Source: Oceanobacillus bengalensis (GTDB lineage: Bacteria; Bacillota; Bacilli; Bacillales; Amphibacillaceae). Taken from it: a stretch of DNA of 64,000 nt. Shown one piece after another: positions 54,294-64,000 of this stretch; position 1 is the stretch's first letter, and every line of letters starts with the position of its first letter. The notes beneath the pieces are model-generated. The model ran no database searches and was not told the origin of the DNA. It saw only the letters and a program-made list of their open reading frames with translations. The position numbers were made by a program, and so were the translations under genes. The stretch is taken from positions 1 to 64,000 of the forward strand of contig NZ_RBZO01000024.1 of the NCBI RefSeq assembly GCF_003628445.1. The letters run 5' to 3'.

Positions 54294-55610
54294 TTAAAAA
54301 GGTAAATTATCGACATACATTTCCTTAGGTGTATCCACACCATTTTTTCTTTTAAGTAAATTATCTAATTCCAAATCATGATTAGATGATTTTTCAATGG
54401 TCCTCAATAAATCTGATAGTAGAGCGTTAATTTCATTATTGTAGATGATAGTATCGGCAGTTGGGATTTGTGACAATATAAAATCAATTAAGAAATGTGG
54501 TGATCGAAAATATTCGTATGGAAGTAAATCTTTTCTAATTCTGTAACACCCGTCTAGACAATTCCATTCAACCAAAAACTCTACTAGAATATTTTTATCC
54601 TTAATCTTAATGGAAAAGTTATTTTCGTATGAACATTTGTCTTTCCTTATTTGGAAGGGTTCTTGAAGTCTATCTTCCATAGTCTCAACAACAATAGCCT
54701 CGACCTCTGAAACTGTAATGTTACCCAAGTATTCATAAGACGCGAAAAAATCAAATAGATAAGATGTATCAATACACTTATTCAATTGTTCTTGAGAGTT
54801 TACTTTAATGTCCAATTCAAAGTAGTTAATAATATCTCCCATCTTAACTGCAGGATTTTTTTCATAATGATTTCCATTAAAATTAAACCAGTTGTATCTA
54901 TTTTGAGGGTTTAGTAATTCTACTTCTATCATTGAAGTATATAATTCTCCCTTGGGGTTACCTTCTGACTTAGTATAATAAAAATAACTTTGGAATTTTC
55001 TTATTTCTTTGCAAAAACGTGTGAACGTTTCATAGTCAGTTATACTTGATGACTCTTTTAAAAGAAAGTTTGTCAGAGCGTAAAAGCCAGTATATCCATA
55101 CTTTGAATTATTTAAAATATAACGAATATCTTCTCCGGTTTTACTCCATTCAAAAATATAAGAATATTCAATGTTATTATTTTTAACGTAAAAACTATAT
55201 GAGTGGCAAAAACTTTCATAGACACTGAAGTTTAAAATAGAAGATATATCGAAGTTCTTTTTTGTTTGCAGATATTCCTCAGAACTAGTTTTTTTATAAT
55301 ATTCATATGTAATATAAGTATTATAGAAACTTAACAATCTTTGAATGTTAAAGATTACGTTCTCAACACTTTTTTCAGTTATCTTTCCTAGCATTTCCTT
55401 AGTAAGAAGTATATGAGGAGAAGGGAGGATGTTTGACAAATCCCCCCTATCTTTTCTATAAAGCCAATTACCATCTGACCAAAATAAAAATTCTCCGCAC
55501 TGGACTTCCAGAAAAAGATATTTTAATTCTCCTACCCTTTGCAATGTGTCTACCCATTCGCTACTGCTTAACTTTAATTCTTTTACATTGCTTTCTTCAT
55601 GATTTAACAT
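54294..55610 (-). CDS. Unrecognised 438-residue protein
   Basis: Start set at ATG 55610, behind AAGGAGGTTG; the longer frame upstream has no such site. No signal peptide or clear membrane segment. The N-terminal 130 residues (EWVDTLQRVGELKYLFLEVQ, ILLTKEMLG, FNIQRLLSFYNTYI) recur in the truncated gene at 63316. The C-terminus ends in VDNLPF, like the partial gene at 63840 that ends in DPDLPF. It is rich in Tyr, Phe and Asp/Glu. No catalytic motif was seen. It may be a mobile accessory family. Confidence 0.7.
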   Translation of the reverse strand: MLNHEESNVKELKLSSSEWVDTLQRVGELKYLFLEVQCGEFLFWSDGNWLYRKDRGDLSNILPSPHILLTKEMLGKITEKSVENVIFNIQRLLSFYNTYITYEYYKKTSSEEYLQTKKNFDISSILNFSVYESFCHSYSFYVKNNNIEYSYIFEWSKTGEDIRYILNNSKYGYTGFYALTNFLLKESSSITDYETFTRFCKEIRKFQSYFYYTKSEGNPKGELYTSMIEVELLNPQNRYNWFNFNGNHYEKNPAVKMGDIINYFELDIKVNSQEQLNKCIDTSYLFDFFASYEYLGNITVSEVEAIVVETMEDRLQEPFQIRKDKCSYENNFSIKIKDKNILVEFLVEWNCLDGCYRIRKDLLPYEYFRSPHFLIDFILSQIPTADTIIYNNEINALLSDLLRTIEKSSNHDLELDNLLKRKNGVDTPKEMYVDNLPF

Positions 55611-56292
55611 AATATCAACCTCCTTAAGTATTGGTATTATAATCTTTTTTTTGATGTGATGTTTTAATTGTTTCAATGAATATAATCTATTTATAAAACA
55701 AATAAATTTCTTAATCAAATCTATAGGCTACATTTTTACATTTTATAGCTCAGTAATTTCGCTACATTAGAAAGTATAAATACTTTAGTGTAATCTGTTC
55801 TTGATATGAGAGGATTTCTATAAATGTTATTTTAGTGTTTTTATGTAGGTCTCACCTCACCTTCCAAGTATTAAAACATTATCATGATGATTTTTATACG
55901 AATTCAAATATGTTAACCAAATCCTCACAGAATCTACATAATTAGATGATAAGATTTCAGGGATTTAAGGGCAATAATCCGGGGGGCAACATAATTCTTT
56001 TTATATAGGTTAAGATTGTTGTCCTCTCATGACTTGGAATTATCGTGTGGATTCTAGGTTGTTCATTTTTGCACAAGAGGGAGAAGTATTTTGTCATTAA
56101 ACATCAACGTGAAAATAGAACTATTATAATGAATTCTCTCTTTTAACCACTCTACACTCTCTCTTTATAGCAAACGTTCAAAAAAAGTTCACTATGTTAT
56201 GCCTTTGATTTATCTATCTTCACACATTCTACATAAAGTTTACTTATAATAACGGAGTAGTATATATTTTTTAAATGGAGGGTGAATATTTT
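55611..56292. other. Intergenic region before the second res cluster
   Basis: About 680 A/T-rich bases between the unknown gene and ccdA. No gene, tRNA or strong repeat was found. The part next to the unknown gene (about 55690-55735) resembles the start region at 63740-63800. Confidence 0.4.
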
Positions 56293-57000
56293 TTGGGAGA
56301 ATTAAATCTATTCCTTGCATTCGGGGCAGGCCTATTATCTTTTCTATCACCGTGTTCGCTTCCTTTATATCCAGCTTTTCTTTCTTATATAACTGGAATG
56401 ACGGTGGATGAATTGAGGACCGAACGAGGAATATTAAGAAAAAAGGCTATAATCCATACATTACTCTTTTTATTAGGGTTTTCAGTTGTGTTTTTAGCTA
56501 TAGGACTATCAACCTCTTTTATAGGTGCATTTTTTATAACCTATCAGGATTTGATAAGGCAATTTGGTGCTATAATATTGGTGTTTTTCGGGTTGATTTT
56601 AACAGGTGTTTTAAATTTTGAATTTTTACTTAAAGATAAAAAATTACATTTTCAAAAAAGACCTACTGGGTACTTGGGATCTGTTTTAATTGGTTTGGGA
56701 TTTGCTGCGGGATGGACACCTTGTACAGGACCAATTCTTGCAGGAGTGATTACGTTAGGTGTAGTAAATCCAGGTATGGGCCTTTTTTATATGTCCTTTT
56801 ATATCTTAGGATTTTCAATACCCTTTTTAATTATGACGTTATTTATTGATAAAATGACTTTCATAAAAAAGTATGCAAATCGTTTTATGGTATTTGGTGG
56901 TATTTTAATGATTATCATGGGTGTTCTTTTGTATTTTGATTTGATGACGGTAATTATTTCCTTGTTAATACCTTTGTTCGGCGGCTTTACGGGTTTCTGA
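56293..57000 (+). CDS. ccdA: CcdA-type thiol-disulfide electron carrier of the res cluster
   Basis: 235 residues from TTG 56293 behind GGAGGGTG. Motifs SPCSLPLYP and WTPCTGP with six helices. It feeds reducing power to ResA for reduction of apocytochrome c thiols. First gene of the cluster; similar in length and sequence to the CcdA at 11475. Confidence 0.93.
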   Translation: MGELNLFLAFGAGLLSFLSPCSLPLYPAFLSYITGMTVDELRTERGILRKKAIIHTLLFLLGFSVVFLAIGLSTSFIGAFFITYQDLIRQFGAIILVFFGLILTGVLNFEFLLKDKKLHFQKRPTGYLGSVLIGLGFAAGWTPCTGPILAGVITLGVVNPGMGLFYMSFYILGFSIPFLIMTLFIDKMTFIKKYANRFMVFGGILMIIMGVLLYFDLMTVIISLLIPLFGGFTGF

Positions 57001-57047
57001 TTAGCAAACTGAAATGAAATCCTTACTAGTAATCAGGGGTGATATAA

Positions 57048-57620
57048 ATGAGTTTAGATCAAATAAAAAAGCAGAAAAAAGGTAAAAAAAGAAACCGATT
57101 AATCTTCAGGTCTGCCATATTAATAGTGTTACTAGGTGCAGTGATATTTGCACTTGTTTCTAACTTACAGGCAGATAATAAGGTTTACAGTATTGGAGAC
57201 AAGGCACCGGATTTTCAATTACAACAAATTAACAAAAATAGTGAGTTAGAAACGGTACAACTTAGTGATTTAGAAGGAAAAGGGGTTATGTTAAATTTCT
57301 GGGCAACATGGTGTAAACCATGTGAAGCTGAAATGCCATATATGCAGGAATTATATCCAGAATACAAAGAAAAAGGCGTTGAAATCGTAGCTGTTAGCTT
57401 AGATAGCACAGAACTAGTGGTCGATCGTTTTATTGATAAATATGATTTAACTTTCCCAATTCCCTATGACAAATCAGGAGAGGTTAGAGATTTATATAAA
57501 GTAGGACCGATTCCTAGTACATTTTTTATTAATCCAGATGGAGAAATTGAAGAAATGGTAAGTGGTGCGCTATCACTAGAAAGACTGGAGGGATATTTAC
57601 AGGATATTCAACCAGATTAA
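57048..57620 (+). CDS. resA: Thiol-disulfide oxidoreductase ResA
   Basis: 190 residues with an N-terminal anchor (about 21-41) and thioredoxin fold. Active site CKPC in FWATWCKPCEAEMP and cis-Pro in GPIPSTFFI. It reduces the haem-binding CxxCH disulfide of cytochromes c. Its active site CKPC differs from the CEPC usual in Bacillus ResA. Confidence 0.93.
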   Translation: MSLDQIKKQKKGKKRNRLIFRSAILIVLLGAVIFALVSNLQADNKVYSIGDKAPDFQLQQINKNSELETVQLSDLEGKGVMLNFWATWCKPCEAEMPYMQELYPEYKEKGVEIVAVSLDSTELVVDRFIDKYDLTFPIPYDKSGEVRDLYKVGPIPSTFFINPDGEIEEMVSGALSLERLEGYLQDIQPD

Positions 57621-57652
57621 CTTAATTAGTAACTATTGTGAGGGAGTTTTGA

Positions 57653-59293
57653 ATGAATAAAATAAAATGCGAATGTGGACACATCAATCCAGAAGGAACA
57701 GTTCTTTGTGAAGCATGTGGAAAGCCGATTGAAGGAAATCAGCATATTGATGGAAACGACAATAAAAAACTCCTTAATATGCGCTACGATGGAACTGCAC
57801 GTCGTTCACAAACATACAATAAATCAATTATAGACAAAATATGGAGCTTTTTCTCATCTGTTAAAGTTGGGGTTTGGTTAATAGTACTTGCGTTAATTGC
57901 TTCAATGTTAGGAACGATTTTTCCACAACAGCAGTTCATACCACAAAATGCAGTATCACGAGATCCAGCAATTTATTATGAAGATCAATTTGGGATATTC
58001 GGTCTTATCTATTACCAACTTGGATTCTATGAATTATACAGTTCCTGGTGGTATTTAATTTTAATCGCACTTATTGGCGTCTCATTAGTAATTTGTAGTC
58101 TTGATCGATTTGTTCCGTTATATAAAGCATTAAAAAGACAAAAAGCAAAGCGACATGAGACATTTCTTAACAGACAACGTTTATACAGCGAAACAGAAAC
58201 AGTAACCGATGAAGAAATGGAGCAGGTAAAAGGAATTTTAAAAAGACAACGCTATAAAGTAACCGACGAGAATGGCCATATTCTGGCTGAGAAGGGTAGA
58301 TTTTCCAGATGGGGTCCCTATGTTAACCATATCGGACTTATTATAATACTACTTGCAGCTATCTTACGTTCTACACCTTTTATGTATACAGATGAATACA
58401 TTTGGATTCGAGAGGGGGAACAAACTGTTATCCCTGGTACGAATGGAGAATATTATATAAAAAATGAAGATTTTATTATGGAAACGTATGATGAAAATGA
58501 TGAAAGATTTAAAGAGGCGATTGAACAGGAAGGAATGGTACCTAGTAACTACCAGACTGATGTAATTATATATAAGGCAAGTGATACGTCCATTCCTGGT
58601 GCAAAACCAGAACTTGAACCAATAATAAATAAGTCTATTCAGATGAACAATCCAGCCAAATTTGATGGATATACCTTGCATCAATCAGGTTATCAGTTAA
58701 ATGAGTTTAGAAGTATGTCATTTAAAATACATAAAACAGATGACCCCGATGAAGAAATCTTAGATTCATTCACAATTGATTTAACAGATCCGAAATCGGA
58801 ATATGAATTGGAGAACGGATTCCGAGTAGAGATTGATCAGTATTTTCCGGACTATGAATTAGATGATAACGGTATTCCTGTATCTAAGACAGATAATCCA
58901 AAGAACCCGGCATTTGTACTTTTCATTTATCCACCTAGTAGTGATGATGCTGAAGTTAGTTTCTTAGGAATTGGTAAAAACATTGATGCTACAGGAGAAA
59001 ATGACTATAAAGCTAGTATCACGGATTTCGAATTGTATGACGTAAGTGGATTACAACTTCAGAAAGATTACACATTACCGTTTTTCGGTCTCGGTGCAGC
59101 TATATTCATGATTGGTGTTATTCAAGGGATGTACTGGCAGCATCGAAGGATTTGGATAAGTCCAAAAGGGAATGGATTACTGCTAGCAGCTCATACAAAC
59201 AAAAATTGGTTTGGAATAAGCAAAGATATAGAAAAAATAATAGAAAATACGAATATTAAAATGGTAAAAGATCAACAGGAACTAGATGAATAG
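57653..59293 (+). CDS. resB: Cytochrome c biogenesis protein ResB, complete
   Basis: 546 residues. An N-terminal zinc ribbon with four Cys (KCECGH and LCEACGK) is followed by three helices, a large outer domain and a last helix with MIGVIQGMYWQHRRIWI. It forms the haem-ligation complex with ResC. Compared with the fragment at 97-822 it lacks about 25 residues just before GENDY. Starts 32 bases after resA. Confidence 0.94.
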   Translation: MNKIKCECGHINPEGTVLCEACGKPIEGNQHIDGNDNKKLLNMRYDGTARRSQTYNKSIIDKIWSFFSSVKVGVWLIVLALIASMLGTIFPQQQFIPQNAVSRDPAIYYEDQFGIFGLIYYQLGFYELYSSWWYLILIALIGVSLVICSLDRFVPLYKALKRQKAKRHETFLNRQRLYSETETVTDEEMEQVKGILKRQRYKVTDENGHILAEKGRFSRWGPYVNHIGLIIILLAAILRSTPFMYTDEYIWIREGEQTVIPGTNGEYYIKNEDFIMETYDENDERFKEAIEQEGMVPSNYQTDVIIYKASDTSIPGAKPELEPIINKSIQMNNPAKFDGYTLHQSGYQLNEFRSMSFKIHKTDDPDEEILDSFTIDLTDPKSEYELENGFRVEIDQYFPDYELDDNGIPVSKTDNPKNPAFVLFIYPPSSDDAEVSFLGIGKNIDATGENDYKASITDFELYDVSGLQLQKDYTLPFFGLGAAIFMIGVIQGMYWQHRRIWISPKGNGLLLAAHTNKNWFGISKDIEKIIENTNIKMVKDQQELDE

Positions 59294-59351
59294 CGATCCT
59301 AGCTGCTAGTCTATTGCAGCTGATTCTATTCATTAAATAAGGAGGATTTTC

Positions 59352-60542
59352 ATGGATTTACTTAATCTAAGTAGTACAATGCTTTATACAGCCTTTCTAC
59401 TCTATCTAGCTGCTACCTTTTTCTTTGGTGCAACGATACGAGACAAGCGAACAGATAACAAGAAAGTAGGTAAAGCAGGAAACATTGGAATTACATTGAC
59501 CATTATTGGCTTTGCTGCCCAATTAGTTTATTTTATAACAAGGTGGATTGCGGGTGGGCATGCACCTGTAGGTAATATGTTTGAATTTATAACATTCCTT
59601 GGAATGTCAATGATATTAGCGTTTATTATCATCTATTTTATTTACAAACTAAGCTTTTTAGGATTATTTGCATTACCGATTGTGATGGTAATAATTGCAT
59701 ATGGTAGTATGTTTCCAACTGAAATAGCGCCACTGGTACCAACATTACAAAGTCACTGGTTATACATTCATGTGACAACTGTCGCATTAGGACAAGGAAT
59801 CTTATTCATTAGTATGGCTGCTGGTCTTATGTACTTGATCAAACAGATTGACCAAACTGTTCGAAGTAAAAAAAATATATGGCTGGAAGTAGTCATATAT
59901 ACTCTATTCTTATTTATTGGATTTATTGTTATCACTTCCACCTTTAGTTTGCTGAATTACAGTGCAACATTTGAATATCCAGTGGGCACTAATGTCGCTA
60001 CGAGCGAATACAATTTACCTGCCATCACTTCACCAAAGGATGGAACTCTAATTACTGAAGGTGTTATGGAGCCTCTATTTGAAACACCAACATGGATGCA
60101 GGGTGCAGATGCAGCAAAGAAATTTAATACGGTTATTTGGTCTTTCTTAACAGGAACTATATTATATGGTTTGGTACGTTTAATCATACGAAAAAGAGTT
60201 GGAGCCAAATTGCAGCCATTACTTAAAAACGTTAAAGCAGATTTATTGGATGAGATTATGTACCGTTCTGTAACAATTGGTTTCCCTGTATTTACTTTAG
60301 GAGGATTAATATTTGCAGCGATATGGGCACAGGAAGCATGGGGGCGTTTCTGGGGATGGGATCCAAAAGAGGTATGGGCTCTTGTAACTTGGTTATTTTA
60401 TGCAGCATTCTTGCATTTAAGGATTTCAAGAGGCTGGCATGGTGAGAGATCCGCATGGCTAGCAGTAATCGGATTTGCTATCATCATGTTCAATCTAATT
60501 GTAGTTAACTTAGTAATAGCTGGACTACACTCTTATGCATGA
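59352..60542 (+). CDS. resC: Cytochrome c biogenesis protein ResC, second copy
   Basis: 396 residues, AAGGAGG before the ATG. WWD domain [18 protein letters not shown] near residue 325 and C-terminal GLHSYA. Homologous along its length to the ResC at 834. No cytochrome c gene is present in the window, so its substrates are elsewhere. Confidence 0.94.
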   Translation: MDLLNLSSTMLYTAFLLYLAATFFFGATIRDKRTDNKKVGKAGNIGITLTIIGFAAQLVYFITRWIAGGHAPVGNMFEFITFLGMSMILAFIIIYFIYKLSFLGLFALPIVMVIIAYGSMFPTEIAPLVPTLQSHWLYIHVTTVALGQGILFISMAAGLMYLIKQIDQTVRSKKNIWLEVVIYTLFLFIGFIVITSTFSLLNYSATFEYPVGTNVATSEYNLPAITSPKDGTLITEGVMEPLFETPTWMQGADAAKKFNTVIWSFLTGTILYGLVRLIIRKRVGAKLQPLLKNVKADLLDEIMYRSVTIGFPVFTLGGLIFAAIWAQEAWGRFWGWDPKEVWALVTWLFYAAFLHLRISRGWHGERSAWLAVIGFAIIMFNLIVVNLVIAGLHSYA

Positions 60543-60660
60543 TTTTTTATATCATGTCAAAGAGTATCTATGAGAAAATAAAAAAACAAACTACAGTAAA
60601 GATTGGAGAATCGCTTTTTGAACTAAAATAAAGTCGTAATTAATTAAATGAGGGTTGTCT

Positions 60661-61365
60661 ATGAAAGATAAAATTTTAGTAGTTGATGATGAATGGAATA
60701 TGAGAAACCTAATAAAAATTCATTTATCTAAAACTTTTGTTGATATTGATGAGGCTGAGAATGGAAAAGAAGCCATACAGATGGTAGACAGAACACCTTA
60801 CAACTTAATGATTTTAGATATCATGTTACCAGATATTAATGGCTGGGAAGTATGTGCAACGGTTCGTAAGACCAAAAAAATACCGATTCTGATGTTAACT
60901 GCTCGAAGTGATATTAAAGATCGCGTTTACGGGCTAAATATTGGGGCGGATGATTATCTAATTAAACCATTTGCTCCTGAGGAACTTGTTGCTAGAGCTA
61001 CTGCCTTGATCCGCCGACAGAAGATGATAGATAAAGAAATGGATACTTCAATATTATTTTTTGAGGACCTCTCTATTGACATGGACAGTAGAACCGTAAT
61101 GGTGAAAGATACACCAATAGAATTAACACCAAAGGAGTTCGATATTCTTTATTTAATCGCCTGTCAGCCGAAGAGGGTATTTACTCGTGAGATTATATTG
61201 GATAAAATCTGGGCCACATATGAATTTCGGGATCTTAGAGCAATTGATACACATGTGAAGAATATACGTGAAAAACTGGGGAAGTCTGGGTTGTCTTATA
61301 ATCCAATCAAAACAGTTTGGGGTGTAGGATACAAGTTTTTTAATACAGCAGAGGATAAAACTTAA
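60661..61365 (+). CDS. resD: OmpR-family response regulator, ResD-like
   Basis: 234 residues from ATG 60661. Receiver domain with DD, phosphate-accepting D in MILDIMLPD, T in MLTARSD and K in LIKPFAPEE; then a winged-helix domain with LTPKEFDILYLI and TVWGVGYKF. Placed directly after resABC and before a sensor kinase, as in the res operon. It is diverged from typical ResD, so it may answer to another signal. Confidence 0.88.
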   Translation: MKDKILVVDDEWNMRNLIKIHLSKTFVDIDEAENGKEAIQMVDRTPYNLMILDIMLPDINGWEVCATVRKTKKIPILMLTARSDIKDRVYGLNIGADDYLIKPFAPEELVARATALIRRQKMIDKEMDTSILFFEDLSIDMDSRTVMVKDTPIELTPKEFDILYLIACQPKRVFTREIILDKIWATYEFRDLRAIDTHVKNIREKLGKSGLSYNPIKTVWGVGYKFFNTAEDKT

Positions 61366-61366
61366 T

Positions 61367-62743
61367 ATGAACAAGATTGTCCTTAAACTTGGTTTGGTCA
61401 TGATGTGTTTAATTTTAGCTGTGTTATTGCCGTTGGGTTTTGTAGCTGATAAAATATTTACCAATTTCTATTATAATCAGGTACAAGAAGAGATTAGTGA
61501 ACTTTCTCAAAAGTATGCTAGTACGATAACTTCACTTAGTGATAAGACAATGTTAGACATGTATAAAAATTTAGCCTACTTCACCAATAAAGAAATCTAT
61601 ATTACGGATGCAAATGGAGGAGTCATAGCAAACACGGATATTCAGATCAATCGTTTAAGTAATAATGAACTCAAGCAATTGTCAGAAGGAGAGTCTATTC
61701 AAAAAAAAATTGAGGATAGTAAAACAAAAAGTATCTATCTTGGATCCGGTTTTCCTATCATGCTTTCCAATACTTTTCAGGGGTCTTTTTTTGTTCTTGC
61801 TCCAATAAATGATGTCCATGAACCTGTTCGTAAGATCAGGGATTTACTAATTTTGTCTGCATCTGGTGCGTTTTTACTGGGTCTTGGTTTCACGTTTTTA
61901 TTAGTTAGAAAAATGTTAAATCCACTGTTGGAAATGGAACAAGCGACAAGGGAAATAGCAAGAGGAAACCTGGACATACGTGTCAAAACTCTCCCAAAAG
62001 ATGAATTAGGCTCATTGGGAGCAGCAATCAATGATCTTGCAGTGGAAACAAATCAATACAGAGCAAACCGAAGCGAACTTTTTGCAAATATTTCACACGA
62101 ACTACGTACACCCATATCGTACCTGAAAGGATATGCAAATGTATTAAAAAATGATCTATATCAGACTGATGAAGAAAGACAACAATATCTAACAATTATT
62201 GAAGATGAATCGGAACGAATCCTTAGGTTAATCAATGATTTGTTTGATTTATCAAAAATGGAGGAAGGCAAAATTGATCTCCAAATGGAATCAATTGATA
62301 TCGGAGAAATTATGGAAAGTGCTATCCTGAAAATTCGGATAGAACTCAATAATAAAGGACTTACATTAAAGAGTGATATAGACAGAAATATTCCTTTCAT
62401 TGAGGCAGATGGTAATCGGTTAGAACAAATTTTTATAAATTTATTGGCCAATGCAATTCGTTATACAAAAACAGGCTCTTTGTACATCAAAGTATGGAGT
62501 AAAAAGAATAGAGTATATGTAATCATTGAGGATACAGGTATTGGAATTCCTGAAGAAGATCTTCCGCTAATTTTTGAACGTTTCCATCGTGTTGAAAAGT
62601 CACGTTCAAAGGATTTTGGAGGAACGGGATTAGGATTGGCTATTGTTAAGAACTTAGTTGAAATCCAACATGGAACAATCTCGGTAAGCAGTAAAATTAA
62701 TAAAGGAACAAAGTTTGAACTATGCTTCCCTACAGAAGAGTAA
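61367..62743 (+). CDS. resE: Sensor histidine kinase, short ResE-like
   Basis: 458 residues starting 1 base after resD. Two membrane helices (about 9-29 and 158-178) bracket an outer sensor domain of 125 residues; then HAMP, the phospho-acceptor helix FANISHELRTPISYLKG, and N, G1, F and G2 boxes (NLLANAIRY, DTGIGI, FERFHRV, GGTGLGLAIV). It lacks the PAS domain of ResE, which explains the shorter length. It probably senses an extracytoplasmic signal. Confidence 0.87.
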   Translation: MNKIVLKLGLVMMCLILAVLLPLGFVADKIFTNFYYNQVQEEISELSQKYASTITSLSDKTMLDMYKNLAYFTNKEIYITDANGGVIANTDIQINRLSNNELKQLSEGESIQKKIEDSKTKSIYLGSGFPIMLSNTFQGSFFVLAPINDVHEPVRKIRDLLILSASGAFLLGLGFTFLLVRKMLNPLLEMEQATREIARGNLDIRVKTLPKDELGSLGAAINDLAVETNQYRANRSELFANISHELRTPISYLKGYANVLKNDLYQTDEERQQYLTIIEDESERILRLINDLFDLSKMEEGKIDLQMESIDIGEIMESAILKIRIELNNKGLTLKSDIDRNIPFIEADGNRLEQIFINLLANAIRYTKTGSLYIKVWSKKNRVYVIIEDTGIGIPEEDLPLIFERFHRVEKSRSKDFGGTGLGLAIVKNLVEIQHGTISVSSKINKGTKFELCFPTEE

Positions 62744-62753
62744 GGGGTGGAAC

Positions 62754-62960
62754 ATGAAAAAAATTGAATGGTTATCAGCTATAATCCTGATTGTCGTTGG
62801 TTTGACTTGTCTAACTGTATCCGGTGCAACAATGTGGGGAAATGAATCGATTAAGTCTTATGTGACAATACTTATGCAAATTTGTTTCTGGACGGGATTA
62901 CCAGGTGTAATCTTAGGAGTTGTATATTTGATAATCTTAACGAAGAGAAAAGATAAATAA
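62754..62960 (+). CDS. Small two-helix membrane protein
   Basis: 68 residues from ATG 62754 (AAGGGGTGG upstream), 10 bases after the sensor kinase. Two hydrophobic helices (about 6-24 and 38-61) and a Lys-rich end. Likely last gene of the res transcript. Function unknown; a modulator of the kinase is possible. Confidence 0.7.
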   Translation: MKKIEWLSAIILIVVGLTCLTVSGATMWGNESIKSYVTILMQICFWTGLPGVILGVVYLIILTKRKDK

Positions 62961-63284
62961 ATGTTAAGTATTATACAGGTTTTCTTAATAAATGCATCGT
63001 ATTACTCAAAAGAGTGGCTAAGAGCATTAAAGTTTGGTTTTGATAACAACGTTCTATGAACTGAAATGGGATATTAAAGATAGCTTTAATAATTTTGGTT
63101 ACAAGATATTATTGTAGATTATAATTTGGGAAAAGCAATGGTAAATCCTATTAGTGTCCTAATATAATACAACCTGTATATTGTTAGTAATCTAAATTGT
63201 ACAAGTTAATTTTAAGATTAGAATGATCTATTATAAAAGTAATAGCACTTATATTGAAAGAGGTGCTTTATGAAAGATATATAT
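62961..63284. other. Intergenic region, no gene seen
   Basis: About 320 bases with no convincing frame. A short AAAGAGGTGCTTTATG at 63257-63272 looks like a start site but opens only a brief frame into the terminator that follows. Confidence 0.35.
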
Positions 63285-63317
63285 AAAACTGCCCTCCGCT
63301 TTTGCAAGGGCAGTTTT
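63285..63317. terminator. Bidirectional terminator
   Basis: AAAACTGCCCT (63285-63295) pairs perfectly with AGGGCAGTTTT (63307-63317), at the end of the minus-strand truncated gene. Confidence 0.85.
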
Positions 63318-63726
63318 AGGCTATAATGGATAAACTATCGTGTGTTTTCTCATGTAAAATAGTGGAAATGTCACTATTTTTTACTTTCCTTAAATAATCC
63401 TCGAAACAAATGCCGCTGTCATAATGAAAATTAATGTACGTATTATAGAAATCTAGCAATCTAAGAATATTTAAGACAACATTCTCTACATTTTTCTCAT
63501 TAATATTTCCTGGATTGTCTGAACTAAGGATAAAATGGGGAGTCACAAAACCCTTAGGGAAACTGTGCTCATTGCTTCTATAATGCCATTCACCATTTAT
63601 CCATAATAAAATAACACCACTCTGGATTTCTAGAAGAAGTTTCCTTAATTCCCTAACCCTTTCCAAAGTCGCCATCCATTCGTTATTTCTCATATCTAGT
63701 ATTTCTTCTTGATTTGTCATAATCAT
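63316..63726 (-). pseudogene. Truncated paralogue of the unknown 438-residue protein
   Basis: 136 residues aligning with the first 130 of the protein at 54294: NEWMATLERVRELRKLLLEIQ, then NVENVVLNILRLLDFYNTYI and KNSDISTIL. It then stops after a short unrelated tail (HEKTHDSLSIIA). The remaining 300 residues are missing. It may be a pseudogene or a shorter functional version. Confidence 0.6.
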
Positions 63727-63804
63727 TATGGTGATACCCTACAATTTGTATATAAAACAAAATAATTATCAAATCAAATCTATAAAACTATTATTTAAAT
63801 TATT

Positions 63805-63832
63805 TTTAGCAGCTGTCACACATGCTGCTAAA
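63805..63832 (-). terminator. Terminator of the partial gene at the right edge
   Basis: On the minus strand TTTAGCAGC pairs with GCTGCTAAA around a 10-base loop, followed by AAATAATTT; it lies just after the stop at 63840. Confidence 0.65.
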
Positions 63833-63839
63833 TCGGTTA

Positions 63840-64000
63840 CTAGAATGGTAAGTCAGGGTCATTTAGTAGGCTATTCATCCACCGTTTTGTATCTTCGTAG
63901 GTTGTAATCTTATCCAATAAATAGTTGTATTTATCATTATCATCCAAGTTTTCACAGATTACATAAGCCAATTGTGCAATTTTCTTATTATAAACATTCT
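63840..64000 (-). CDS. 3' end of a gene running off the right edge
   Basis: A minus-strand frame enters from the edge and ends at TAG 63842-63840. The visible 53 residues include KIAQLAYVICENLDDNDKY and end RWMNSLLNDPDLPF. The ending resembles that of the protein at 54294 (VDNLPF), and the gene follows its truncated paralogue on the same strand. The family is not recognised. Confidence 0.6.
   Translation of the reverse strand, partial: NVYNKKIAQLAYVICENLDDNDKYNYLLDKITTYEDTKRWMNSLLNDPDLPF

Noticed and set aside
1-64000. CRISPR arrays, tRNA and rRNA genes
   Set aside because: No regularly spaced direct repeats, cloverleaf-like sequences or conserved rRNA segments were noticed on either strand.

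Overview
The window is low-GC DNA with strong AGGAGG-type ribosome binding sites, frequent TTG and GTG starts, and several sporulation genes (SpoIIP, a CotF-like coat protein, YjcZ-type peptides, YppG-like, YIEGIA pairs). This points to an endospore-forming member of the Bacillaceae. No rRNA, tRNA, replication or conjugation genes were seen, so chromosome versus plasmid cannot be decided. The content is that of a large multi-metal resistance island.

Layout. 1-2.1 kb: the end of an insertion sequence has cut off the front of a resB gene, followed by an intact resC. 2.2-17 kb: copper handling (multicopper oxidase, a CuA-type lipoprotein, a membrane cupredoxin, CcdA plus CueP, a cytosolic copper-storage protein) mixed with SpoIIP, a ZIP transporter, a divergent MurE, a MATE exporter and a run of spore-coat-type genes. 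17-22 kb: a DUF2268 protease, a YppG-like protein, a methyltransferase, an acetyltransferase, a siroheme-reductase-like protein behind a CsoR-type dyad, and a C39-like peptidase. 22-28.3 kb: csoR-copA-copZ, lgt, merR-merA. 28.6-30.1 kb: a DDE insertion sequence. 30.2-34 kb: a frameshifted D,D-carboxypeptidase, a second YIEGIA pair, Sco and a YtkA-like lipoprotein. 34.4-43 kb: a ZIP gene divergent from czrA-czcD, then copC-copD, bdbC-bdbD, and a CmtR-type regulator with a Cys-rich CadA. 43-54 kb: a flavin monooxygenase plus Acr3-like arsenite exporter, a CcdA-like protein, lspA, cadC, a third ZIP, a second CadA, a lone dihydrolipoamide dehydrogenase and CadD. 54-56 kb: an unrecognised 438-residue protein. 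56.3-63 kb: ccdA-resA-resB-resC-resD-resE-like plus a small membrane protein. 63.3-64 kb: a truncated paralogue of the unknown protein and the end of another gene with a similar C-terminus.

How it works together. The efflux pumps (CopA, two CadA, CzcD, CadD, Acr3) lie beside matching sensors or operators (CsoR, CzrA, CmtR-type, CadC, MerR). Extracytoplasmic copper is handled by the oxidase, CueP, cupredoxins, Sco, YtkA-like and CopC. Five of these are predicted lipoproteins, and the island brings its own Lgt and LspA, the two enzymes of lipoprotein maturation. Three CcdA-family proteins, BdbC/BdbD and ResA form an extracytoplasmic thiol-redox set. The two res clusters are paralogous rather than freshly duplicated.

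All assignments come from reading motifs in the sequence. No database or structure search was run.
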